Shown here piece by piece: positions 1 through 7,212 of a stretch of DNA of 64,000 nucleotides. The translations under genes were made by a program, and so were the position numbers. This DNA is from Clostridia bacterium (lineage in GTDB: Bacteria; Bacillota; Clostridia; Christensenellales; Borkfalkiaceae). Numbering within the stretch: position 1 is the first letter of the stretch; each line of letters starts with the position of its first letter. The DNA is taken from contig JAFQAQ010000004.1 in assembly GCA_017399945.1 (NCBI GenBank), positions 124,001 through 188,000 of the forward strand. The letters run 5' to 3'. The notes below the pieces were generated by a model. The model was given only the letters and a program-made list of their open reading frames with translations. It did not search any database and had not been told where the DNA came from.

Positions 1-68
1 TTGGTTGTCAATCCGTTGGTTAAAATTTTATATTTTCCAATTTTTGTTGTTTTTTATTTTTTTTATGA

Positions 69-74
69 TATAAT
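69..74 (+). promoter_or_regulatory. -10 box for the OlsB-like gene
   Basis: A perfect TATAAT lies 26 bp before the ATG at 101. The region upstream is T-rich with no good -35 match, so the promoter call rests on the -10 alone. The start codon has only a weak purine-rich ribosome binding site. Confidence 0.45.
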
Positions 75-100
75 AAGGAAAAGTTTATTTAGAGCTTATT

Positions 101-832
101 ATGGAAAATCAAAGATTTACGGTAAAATTCGCGACCACTGAACAGGAAAAACAACAGGTATATTCTTTGCGTTATACAGATATGCTTAAAGAATATCGCC
201 CAGAACTAGTTATTGAAAACGGGCTTGATTACACCCCTTACGACGATTATGCAAAACAAATAATTTGTATCGATAACCAAACCAATCAAATCGTTGGCAG
301 TTATCGTCTTTTGCAAGATTTCGACCTTCCAAAAGACAAAAAGTTTGCTTGCCAAAATGATTTCGACGTTAGTTCTATCATAAATTCAGGGCATAGTATA
401 TGCGAACTTACTCGTGCAGTTGTAAAAAAAGAGTATCGCAACACTCCCGTTTTAACTAACCTTTTAAGGTTTGTTATTACCTATATTAAAGAGAAAAAAT
501 TTAGGTTCGTAGTGGGCGAAGCAAGTATGATGGGTAACGACAAAACTTTGTTTTTGCCACAACTGTCTTACCTTGCCAATTTTTGCAAGATAGAAGACTA
601 CCCCGTTTTTTCCTTGGAAAAGGAACAAATCCCACTATTATCTCCCGATAAGTTTGACGAAATTCAAGCAAAGCGAAATCTTCCACCCTTGTTTAAGGCA
701 TATTTAGGGTTTGGCGCTAAGTTTTCCGACCAATATTTTACAGACGTGGTTTTTGGTAGCGTGGACGTTTTCGTTTTGATGGACACCACCAAACTTAACG
801 ACCTTTATATTAAAAAACTTTTGAAAATTTGA
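101..832 (+). CDS. OlsB-like GNAT N-acyltransferase (hemolysin/Acetyltransf_5 type)
   Basis: This 243-aa protein has the layout of the OlsB/hemolysin branch of the GNAT fold: an N-terminal LRY segment, a DYTPYDDYAKQ stretch, then VGSYRLL near residues 65-71 and CELTRAVV near 101. The best studied members transfer a 3-hydroxyacyl group from acyl-ACP to the alpha-amine of ornithine, the first step of ornithine-lipid synthesis; others acylate other amino acids. No OlsA-type O-acyltransferase is adjacent, so the end product cannot be read from context. It is a single-gene unit, convergent with the next gene and separated from it by a terminator. The family call is fairly firm; the substrate is not known. 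Confidence 0.7.
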   Translation: MENQRFTVKFATTEQEKQQVYSLRYTDMLKEYRPELVIENGLDYTPYDDYAKQIICIDNQTNQIVGSYRLLQDFDLPKDKKFACQNDFDVSSIINSGHSICELTRAVVKKEYRNTPVLTNLLRFVITYIKEKKFRFVVGEASMMGNDKTLFLPQLSYLANFCKIEDYPVFSLEKEQIPLLSPDKFDEIQAKRNLPPLFKAYLGFGAKFSDQYFTDVVFGSVDVFVLMDTTKLNDLYIKKLLKI

Positions 833-851
833 TTATCGTTTATTCACTAAA

Positions 852-878
852 AAAAGCCACGCAAAATGCGTGGCTTTT
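852..878. terminator. Bidirectional terminator
   Basis: A GC-rich hairpin (AGCCACGCA / TGCGTGGCT with an AAA loop) is flanked by A and T runs. It sits between convergent genes and can serve both. Confidence 0.8.
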
Positions 879-894
879 AACTTTTATTTTTTAA

Positions 895-1230
895 TTAATT
901 GCTAGTTATACTTGGTAATATTATATAGTTCAAGAAAAACGTTGCTATTGGCAAAAGAGTAAACACTATAAAATAAATCAACGTAGATTTTTCGCAATAC
1001 CCTTTCTTTACCCCAACGATTGACATTATTAGTCCAAAAAGCGAAGGTAAAAGACTTACTCCGTTAGCAATTGCACTAAAAATCAAGTATACCATAATCC
1101 CTATACCAAAACCAAGTCCTCTATCGCCACTACTTATAATATCAATTAGTATCCACGCCGTCCAAGCAAAAGCAACGGCGTATAGTGCTGCCGATATAAT
1201 TTTGTTTATCTTAAATTTTTTAATTTCCAT
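895..1230 (-). CDS. Small membrane protein, unknown function
   Basis: A 111-aa protein with three or four hydrophobic segments (about residues 10-32, 40-60, 63-75 and 84-105) and a basic N-terminus (MEIKKFKINK), suggesting a cytoplasmic start. A strong GGGAGG ribosome binding site precedes the ATG. It lies 18 bp downstream of the C_GCAxxG gene on the same strand and is probably co-transcribed with it. I do not recognise a named family. Confidence 0.6.
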   Translation of the reverse strand: MEIKKFKINKIISAALYAVAFAWTAWILIDIISSGDRGLGFGIGIMVYLIFSAIANGVSLLPSLFGLIMSIVGVKKGYCEKSTLIYFIVFTLLPIATFFLNYIILPSITSN

Positions 1231-1248
1231 ACACTTTCCTCCCTTTAT

Positions 1249-1638
1249 TTATTTTGCTAGGTAATCTTGGGTTATCTTTGCGGCAATTCCACAAACGTCT
1301 GCGCAATTATAAAATTGTGCGTTTTCTTGTTGAATTTGCTTTATGTTTTTGCATATAATACTGCCGACTTTTTCTTCAAACTCCTTACACGCACCCCTAA
1401 TAAACTCGTAACTAGCAAGTTTGTCGTCCGTGCCTTTTAGATAACTTAAAACCATTACCATACCGAGCACTGCGCCACACGCGTTTTGAAGTCTTGCAAC
1501 CCCACCACCAAAACCTAACGCTAGTTTTTTTAAGGTAGTCTGGTCCATACTCATTTCTTGCTGAAAAGCCAAAACCACTGCTTGCGCACAGTTGTTTCCG
1601 TCTTGATAGTATTTGCTTGCAATCTGACTTTTATCCAT
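1249..1638 (-). CDS. C_GCAxxG_C_C family protein
   Basis: This 129-aa protein matches the C_GCAxxG_C_C family (PF09719) of anaerobes: a helical N-terminus with NCAQAVVLAF, a central GFGGGVARLQNACGAVLG with the diagnostic GxxCGAxxG, and two C-terminal cysteines in NCADVCG. The spaced cysteines suggest metal or redox-cofactor binding, but the family has no established function. Its own promoter, TTGCAA-17-TATTAT, lies upstream near 1668-1710, after the terminator of a candidate small RNA. Confidence 0.85.
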   Translation of the reverse strand: MDKSQIASKYYQDGNNCAQAVVLAFQQEMSMDQTTLKKLALGFGGGVARLQNACGAVLGMVMVLSYLKGTDDKLASYEFIRGACKEFEEKVGSIICKNIKQIQQENAQFYNCADVCGIAAKITQDYLAK

Positions 1639-1714
1639 TTGTCTTTTCTCCGTTAGCCTTAGTTTATTTTATAATAACATATTATATAAGGTTTTGCAAT
1701 ACCCATTTAAAATT

Positions 1715-1742
1715 CAAAAACCGATAAACAAGGTTTATCGGT
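1715..1742 (-). terminator. Terminator of candidate small RNA
   Basis: On the minus strand the hairpin AACCGATAAA / TTTATCGGTT ends in a run of T. It closes the short transcription unit that begins near 1809. Confidence 0.75.
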
Positions 1743-1809
1743 TCCCGAATAATATATGATAAGGGGGAAAATGATGAGCACTTTTGGTGAAAGGGCTTTG
1801 CCTTTCGAC
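1716..1809 (-). ncRNA. Candidate small RNA, about 95 nt
   Basis: A textbook promoter on the minus strand (TTTACA at 1839-1844, 17 bp, TATATT at 1816-1821) is followed about 95 nt later by a strong intrinsic terminator. No open reading frame with a ribosome binding site lies between them. The transcript would start with a small GGCAAAGCC stem and has a C-run (CCCCC) and an A/U-rich middle. It does not match a riboswitch or SRP/6S class that I know. The next gene has its own promoter, so this looks like an independent RNA. Confidence 0.45.
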
Positions 1810-1815
1810 AATCAT

Positions 1816-1844
1816 AATATACAACTTTCGACAGATTTTGTAAA
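1816..1844 (-). promoter_or_regulatory. Promoter of candidate small RNA
   Basis: TTTACA and TATATT separated by exactly 17 bp, reading on the minus strand. Confidence 0.65.
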
Positions 1845-1918
1845 GCGATTTTATATGCTTTTGAAAAAAATTTTTGTGAAAAATTTTAACAATTTTCCCA
1901 ATTATAACCAATAATAAC

Positions 1919-1946
1919 AAAAAGGTGTTAATTTTTAACACCTTTT
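1919..1946 (-). terminator. Terminator after rsmI
   Basis: Hairpin AAAGGTGTTAA / TTAACACCTTT followed on the minus strand by a T run; it lies just beyond the rsmI stop codon. Confidence 0.8.
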
Positions 1947-1959
1947 GATATGTTTATAC

Positions 1960-2760
1960 TTATTCTTCCAAAGTGTATTTATACAGTAACGATTTGGAAA
2001 TCCCACGTTCTTTCGCCACTTGTTTTAGGGCTTGTTTTTTGTCCATACCGTCTGCTATATATTTTTGCAAAAGTTCTTTATCCGATAGATTTACGTTTTG
2101 CTGGTTAGGTTGAGCTTTTTCCACCAAAATAACGTATTCGCCTTTTGGGGTGAAGGGATAGCCCTGCGAAAGGTTAAAACACTCTACTTTTTCGTGTAGT
2201 TTAGTAATTTCCTTTACGGCAACAGCCTTTCTGTCTCCCAAGACCGAATATAAGGTTTGCACGTCCTTTACTACGTCGTGTGGAGCAGAATAAAAGATAA
2301 GCGTACTTTGAACTTCCTTATATGCGTTAAGAAGGGTTTGTCTTTCGGTTTGTTTTTGTGGTAGAAACCCTAAAAAACAAAAACTGCTTGCGTCAAGTCC
2401 CGAAAGGGCGAGGGCGCTTACGCACGCGCACGCACCCGGAACTACGGTGTATTCTAAGCCGTTTTCTATCAGCATTTTAACCAAAATGTTTCCGGGGTCT
2501 GAAATTACCGGCATACCTGCGTCTGAAATTAGCGCTATATTTTTGCCTGCTTTTAATTTTTCTATTAATTTTTCGCCCGATTGTTTTTCGTTAAACTTGT
2601 GATAGGATACAAGTGGTTTGCTTATGCCGTAAGCGTTAAGAAGGGTTAGCGAGTGGCGGGTATCTTCACACGCTATCTCGTCCACTTGATTAAGCACTTC
2701 TACCGCGCGATAGGTCATATCCTTTAAGTTGCCAATGGGCGTCGCTACTAGATAAAGCAT
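1960..2760 (-). CDS. rsmI: 16S rRNA (cytidine-1402-2'-O)-methyltransferase
   Basis: RsmI 2'-O-methylates C1402 of 16S rRNA in the decoding centre, using SAM. The 266-aa protein has the tetrapyrrole-methylase fold with family signatures VATPIGNL (5-12), EDTRHS (32-37) and SDAGMPVISDPG (79-90). The C-terminal basic helical part (MDKKQALKQVAKERGISKS) is typical of Gram-positive members. It follows the YabB-like methyltransferase by 8 bp, the same order as yabB-rsmI in Bacillus, so the two are an operon. Confidence 0.95.
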   Translation of the reverse strand: MLYLVATPIGNLKDMTYRAVEVLNQVDEIACEDTRHSLTLLNAYGISKPLVSYHKFNEKQSGEKLIEKLKAGKNIALISDAGMPVISDPGNILVKMLIENGLEYTVVPGACACVSALALSGLDASSFCFLGFLPQKQTERQTLLNAYKEVQSTLIFYSAPHDVVKDVQTLYSVLGDRKAVAVKEITKLHEKVECFNLSQGYPFTPKGEYVILVEKAQPNQQNVNLSDKELLQKYIADGMDKKQALKQVAKERGISKSLLYKYTLEE

Positions 2761-2768
2761 ACTTCTCC

Positions 2769-3434
2769 TTAATTTTCTTGCGGGGGTAGAATTTTTAACG
2801 AACTTTTTCCACCTTTTACCCCTTCTATCATTATTAAATAAGGTGGTTTGTTGCCGTTTTGCACCGTTTGAAGTCGTTTGGGTTCTATATTAAACTCACG
2901 CATGGTACAAATTATATCGGCAAGCCTGTCTGCGCGGTGACATATACATGTTCTGCCACCAAACTTTAAGCATCTTGATATGTTTGATATAAGTTCGGTT
3001 AACGGAAGAGTTACTTCTCGTTTACACATTGCTATACTTTGGTCTTTATCGTGCATACCACCGTCCACCGACATATAGGGTGGGTTGCATAGTATTAGGG
3101 AAAAACGTTCGTTATAACTTTTATCGATATCTTGCACCTTGCAGTTTACGGGCGTGAATATATCGTTTAGGTGGTTATACTCCACGCTTTTTACCGAAAG
3201 GTCAAAGAGTGGTTTTTGCATTTCAAAAAGGGTTACGTTTTTAACTTTGTCTTGATTAAGCCCGTAAAAATGTATGCCGACTATCCCACTGCCCGAACAA
3301 AAATCGGCTACGATATCACCTTTTTTTGCCGAGGCAAAACGCGAAAGGAGTACCGAATCGGAAGTGAAACGGTACAACTCGTCGTCTTGATATATTTTCA
3401 AACCGTTAAGGTTAAGGTCTTCTAGATTAAGCAT
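2769..3434 (-). CDS. YabB/TrmN6-type N6-adenine methyltransferase
   Basis: A class I SAM methyltransferase of 221 aa. The SAM-binding loop DFCSGSGIVG is at 44-53 and the NPPY catalytic motif of N6-adenine or N-methyltransferases is at 117-120. The family includes E. coli TrmN6, which methylates A37 of tRNA1-Val, and Bacillus YabB. Its position directly before rsmI supports YabB orthology. The tRNA substrate here is inferred only from the family. Confidence 0.85.
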   Translation of the reverse strand: MLNLEDLNLNGLKIYQDDELYRFTSDSVLLSRFASAKKGDIVADFCSGSGIVGIHFYGLNQDKVKNVTLFEMQKPLFDLSVKSVEYNHLNDIFTPVNCKVQDIDKSYNERFSLILCNPPYMSVDGGMHDKDQSIAMCKREVTLPLTELISNISRCLKFGGRTCICHRADRLADIICTMREFNIEPKRLQTVQNGNKPPYLIMIEGVKGGKSSLKILPPQEN

Positions 3435-3451
3435 AAAACCACGTATAAAAA

Positions 3452-3482
3452 GTTAAGGCACGAAAAACTTTTCGTGCCTTAA
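3452..3482. terminator. Terminator between ferredoxin and yabB-like genes
   Basis: A 12-bp stem (TAAGGCACGAAA / TTTCGTGCCTTA) flanked by A and T runs. It ends the ferredoxin transcript on the minus strand. Confidence 0.8.
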
Positions 3483-3498
3483 GATTTTGCCATTTGAA

Positions 3499-3669
3499 TT
3501 ATTCTTCGGAAATAGCTTCTACGGGGCAACCAGCTGCACATGCGCCACAGCTGATGCAAGTATCAGCATCGATAACGTATTGGGTATCGCCCTGAGAGAT
3601 AGCGCCTACGGGACAGGTATCGCCACAAGCACCGCAAGAAATGCATTTATCATCAATTTTGTAAGCCAT
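3499..3669 (-). CDS. 2[4Fe-4S] ferredoxin
   Basis: A 56-aa clostridial-type ferredoxin. Two CxxCxxCxxxCP motifs are visible, with cysteines at 9, 12, 15, 19 and 38, 41, 44, 48, enough for two [4Fe-4S] clusters. It would carry low-potential electrons in the cytoplasm. I place the start at the ATG at 3669 because GGAGG lies 8 nt upstream; an earlier in-frame TTG is part of that ribosome binding site. It is a monocistronic gene with a terminator downstream. Confidence 0.95.
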   Translation of the reverse strand: MAYKIDDKCISCGACGDTCPVGAISQGDTQYVIDADTCISCGACAAGCPVEAISEE

Positions 3670-3732
3670 TACTTTATCCTCCAATTGTTTTATAAACTAA
3701 TTGTATCACAATTTTTTTTGTTTGTAAACATA

Positions 3733-4617
3733 CTAATCCAAAATTTTCTGTACGTCCTCAGAAATTATTTCGTCCTTTTCGTCTTTATCGGTAGGTTTGT
3801 TGCGTTTGAATTGCAATTTATCTACGGGAAAGTCCTTATAAACTTCGCCGCCGTCGGGTTTTTGTACTTTTACTTTACATATCATTTTAAGCATATCGTT
3901 AGAAACTACCGTTCCCGTGCCTTCGGGGGTAGTTACCGTACCGCCCACTTTGGGCATTTTGGGATAAACTTCTGCGTAGTAATCGTTTTCGTATTCCAAA
4001 CAACACATAAGCCTTCCACAAAGCCCGCTTATCTTTGACGGGTTAAGGTGAAGCCCTTGGTTTTTAGCCATTTTTATGGTTACTTTTCCAAAATCTGAAA
4101 TACTTCCACTGCAACAACAAGTTCTGCCACAAGGCGCAATACCACCTAGCATTTTGGTTTCGTCTCTTATACCAACTTGCCTTAACTCTATTCTCGTGTG
4201 GAATTTAGATGCGAATATTTTTACTAGTTCCCTAAAATCCACCCGTTTTTCAGCAGTGAAATAGAACACCAATTTTTTGCCGTCGAAAGAATATTCGCAA
4301 CCGATAAGTTTCATTTCAAGACCAAGTTTTTCAATTTGTTCTTCGGCAAACTTCGTGGTCTCGGGTATCTTTTTTTGGTTTTCTAAAATGTTCTTTTCGT
4401 CCTTTTCGGTTGCCTTTCTTATAACCGGTTTAAGTGCGTGGGTTAGTTTTTCGTCCTTAATTTCCCTCACGTCGAAAACGACTTTTGCGTATTCTGCGCC
4501 ACGCGCCGTATCCACTATTACCCCAGAGTTTACCGGATAAGAATCTTTATCGTTAGCAGGCGAAAAATAGTATACTTTTGCAGTGTCTTTAAACTTTACG
4601 CCTATAATTTTTGCCAT
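3733..4617 (-). CDS. ricT: PSP1-domain protein RicT (YaaT)
   Basis: 294 aa with the PSP1 domain and the cysteine clusters GGIAPCGRTCCCS and GLCGRLMCCLEYE that bind Fe-S clusters in the Bacillus RicA-RicF-RicT complex, which adjusts RNase Y mRNA processing and the phosphorelay. The acidic C-terminal tail (TDKDEKDEIISEDVQ) is typical of Firmicutes copies. The start overlaps the end of holB by 16 bp, so the two are translationally coupled; tmk-holB-ricT is the usual Gram-positive order. Confidence 0.92.
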   Translation of the reverse strand: MAKIIGVKFKDTAKVYYFSPANDKDSYPVNSGVIVDTARGAEYAKVVFDVREIKDEKLTHALKPVIRKATEKDEKNILENQKKIPETTKFAEEQIEKLGLEMKLIGCEYSFDGKKLVFYFTAEKRVDFRELVKIFASKFHTRIELRQVGIRDETKMLGGIAPCGRTCCCSGSISDFGKVTIKMAKNQGLHLNPSKISGLCGRLMCCLEYENDYYAEVYPKMPKVGGTVTTPEGTGTVVSNDMLKMICKVKVQKPDGGEVYKDFPVDKLQFKRNKPTDKDEKDEIISEDVQKILD

Positions 4618-5582
4618 CTGAATTTTTCCTCCAATATCTTAAACAGTAACCATTCTATAAGCATGTTTTGGTTTGCGTTAAATTGTTTGCGTTTTCTTGC
4701 GTCGGTTACTGCCGATATAATCGATATTAACGCTCCGTTTTTGAAATTAGCGTTTTGTAATTGGTTTAACGCGTTAGGGTTGGTTATTAAACTTTGGTCA
4801 CCACATTCTTTTACTAACGTATCCCTTAAAAGCATATCCAAAACGTCAAAGAATTGGTCTAAGTCCGTTTTGTTTTTTATAATCTTAGTAGAATATTCTA
4901 ATACGTCTTTGCTAGACTGCATTTTGGTTAATATCTCTATACCTAAATCAATAACGTTTTTAAGGTTTTGGTCTTGGTATAAAGCAAGCGTTTTGCCAAG
5001 CGTTCCGTCTGAACACGCAACTGCGTTTTCAAGTTTTTCTCGGTCTTTGCATTGGTCTATTAGGGCGTTTATTAAAACGGTTTTAGAAAAAGGGGATATT
5101 TCCACCTTTTTTACCCTTGATTTTACGGTGGGTAGAATTGCTTGCTCGCTAGTAGTTCCAATCAATATATAAACGTTTTTGGGTGGTTCTTCCAAAGTTT
5201 TAAGCAGTTTGTTTTGGGTAACGGCGTTCATAGTTTGCGCGTTAGAGAGTACGAAAACCTTTTTTTCGCTCTCTATCGGACGAACGTAACTTTCGGATAT
5301 AATTGCGTTTATATCTTCGGTAAGTATACCCTTTTCGCTAGTCGGGTAAAAGAACACGTCTTGATGAGCGTTTGAATTTATTAACGAACAGTGCCTACAA
5401 CTCTCGCACGGAACAGACTCGCTACAAAGCAGTTGCTTTGCAAAATAACGCATATATCCCTCTAAATTTTCAGCGTCCTGACAAACGATAAGATAGGCGT
5501 GCGAAAGCCTATTCGTGCTTTTATCGTTATCTATCACCTTAAAAGCTTTGGTGATTTTTGCAAGAGCGCCTAAATCTATCAT
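4602..5582 (-). CDS. holB: DNA polymerase III delta' subunit
   Basis: 326 aa AAA+ clamp-loader subunit. A four-cysteine zinc module (CSESVPCESCRHC) is near residue 53, the NKLLKTLEEPP motif near 130-140 and the sensor SRVKK follows. A functional Walker A is absent, as expected for delta', which does not hydrolyse ATP itself. ATGA overlap with tmk at 5579-5582 indicates coupled translation. Confidence 0.9.
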   Translation of the reverse strand: MIDLGALAKITKAFKVIDNDKSTNRLSHAYLIVCQDAENLEGYMRYFAKQLLCSESVPCESCRHCSLINSNAHQDVFFYPTSEKGILTEDINAIISESYVRPIESEKKVFVLSNAQTMNAVTQNKLLKTLEEPPKNVYILIGTTSEQAILPTVKSRVKKVEISPFSKTVLINALIDQCKDREKLENAVACSDGTLGKTLALYQDQNLKNVIDLGIEILTKMQSSKDVLEYSTKIIKNKTDLDQFFDVLDMLLRDTLVKECGDQSLITNPNALNQLQNANFKNGALISIISAVTDARKRKQFNANQNMLIEWLLFKILEEKFRWQKL

Positions 5583-6202
5583 ATAATATTACGTTCCTTT
5601 AACGCGTTTATAATTTTTGCATGCGTTTGTTCTTTTGTGCCACTTGCATCTATCACCACGATTCTTTGTGGGTTTTGTTTTGCAAGTTCTAAATAGCCTT
5701 GATAAACTCGGTTATGAAATTCCATGCCCGAAAGTTCTAACCTATCGTGTTTATCCACTCCACCCTTTCTCTCAAAAGCCTTTTCGGGCGAAAGATTTAA
5801 AAACAAGGTTAAATCGGGCGAAAAGTTTTTTATCGCGTAGTCGTTTATCATATTTATAAACTCCACGCCAAGCCCACGCGCATAACCTTGGTATGCAAGT
5901 GAAGAATCCACGTATCTATCGCATAGCACTAGTTGTCCCGATTCTAAACGTGGTTTAACCACTTCTTTTAGTAGCTGTACCCTTGCCGATGCGTAAAGCA
6001 TTGCTTCGCACTCGTCGGTCATAGACGAGTTTTTACCATCTAAAATTATACTGCGAATTTGTTCGGAAACGGGCGTGCCACCCGGTTCTCTGGTTAAGTA
6101 ATAATTTATATTTTCTTTTTTAAGATAATCTTGTAAAAGCTGTATTTGTTTGGATTTGCCAACGCCTTCACAACCTTCAAAGGTAACGAATTTGCCTTTC
6201 AT
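5579..6202 (-). CDS. tmk: Thymidylate kinase
   Basis: 207 aa; phosphorylates dTMP to dTDP. The P-loop EGCEGVGKSKQ is at 9-19, the REPGGTP motif near 39 and DRYVDSSLAYQG near 95. A GAGGATAT ribosome binding site precedes the ATG. It sits in the greA-lysS-tmk-holB-ricT minus-strand run. Confidence 0.95.
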   Translation of the reverse strand: MKGKFVTFEGCEGVGKSKQIQLLQDYLKKENINYYLTREPGGTPVSEQIRSIILDGKNSSMTDECEAMLYASARVQLLKEVVKPRLESGQLVLCDRYVDSSLAYQGYARGLGVEFINMINDYAIKNFSPDLTLFLNLSPEKAFERKGGVDKHDRLELSGMEFHNRVYQGYLELAKQNPQRIVVIDASGTKEQTHAKIINALKERNII

Positions 6203-6219
6203 ATATCCTCTTTTATCGT

Positions 6220-7185
6220 TTACGCAGTAAACCCGTCCAAGCGATTGCTAAGAATTTTTACTGCAAAGTTAAGCACCGAAATATTTTCGTATTGTAAATC
6301 GGGCTGATCGTTTAAATAGTTAAAACTAATTATGGCTAGGTCTTTGGAACTTCCGTCTAAGGTAAAAAAATCGCTTGGTTGATACTCCCCGTCGGTTAGC
6401 GCGCCTAAATTCAAGGCGTAGCACTCCACATTTTCGTATTGTATTCTATCAATAAGCTCTTTATCGTCTGGATTTTTGGATAGAAGTTGTTCAAAACGTT
6501 TATACTGCACGAAAATATCTTTGTGTTCAGTCAAAAGATAATCAAGCGTTTTAAGTTCCTTGCAAAGTTTTTCTATCCTTTTGCGTTCTTTTAATTTACC
6601 CTGATTTTTTTGTTCGTCCTTACGGAAACGATTATCACCCTTTTGGCGAGTTAAAAAATAACTATCGATTTTTTGCTCGTCCATATTATCGTAGTTATAA
6701 ACTACCGTTTGGTCGGACTGATAATCTATCCCGTTTTTAACGAATTTTGACAAATAACTTTTGCCGTCTTTAAGCATTTGGTCAAACGACCAACATCTAT
6801 ACCCGTCGATTATAGTCTTTAATCTAGTAGTGCCGTCCTTATTAGCCGAGTTGTCGGTAACTAACACGTCCACGTCACGAGTATTGTATCTAATACTTAA
6901 AATATCTTGTTCGTTAGAAGGTGTTATCGATTCCACGCCGACCTGCAAAACGTCGTAGCAAAATCTTTGATCTTGGGCGGCAAGAGTTATAAACTCTCCA
7001 CCGAACTCCGAAGTCAAATACTCGTCGTAAGAAAGCATAAATTGTTGACCTTTGCTAAGTTTTACGCCAGCAACCGTATACACGAAATTCCATCCTACGA
7101 TGGATAAAACGACGATTATAATCATCAATATCCATTCGTAAGATAAAAAGTCGGCTAAACGGGATTTAGTTACTTTATTATCCAT
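6220..7185 (-). CDS. Single-pass membrane protein, unknown
   Basis: 321 aa with one hydrophobic segment at about 17-38 after a short charged N-terminus, then a mostly polar body with a lysine/arginine-rich stretch near 185-205. No lipobox or signal-cleavage site is evident, so an N-terminal anchor with an extracytoplasmic body is likely. It lies between lysS and tmk, 17 bp before tmk and 27 bp after lysS, with a poor ribosome binding site. I recognise no domain; its place inside a housekeeping operon is the only functional hint. Confidence 0.6.
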   Translation of the reverse strand: MDNKVTKSRLADFLSYEWILMIIIVVLSIVGWNFVYTVAGVKLSKGQQFMLSYDEYLTSEFGGEFITLAAQDQRFCYDVLQVGVESITPSNEQDILSIRYNTRDVDVLVTDNSANKDGTTRLKTIIDGYRCWSFDQMLKDGKSYLSKFVKNGIDYQSDQTVVYNYDNMDEQKIDSYFLTRQKGDNRFRKDEQKNQGKLKERKRIEKLCKELKTLDYLLTEHKDIFVQYKRFEQLLSKNPDDKELIDRIQYENVECYALNLGALTDGEYQPSDFFTLDGSSKDLAIISFNYLNDQPDLQYENISVLNFAVKILSNRLDGFTA

Positions 7186-7212
7186 AAGGTTATAAATTTT
7201 TTTACCTTTTAA

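Noticed and set aside
1735-1941. 68-aa reading frame on the minus strand
   Set aside because: It has no ribosome binding site, an unlikely composition, and runs across the rsmI terminator, the promoter and the body of the candidate small RNA.
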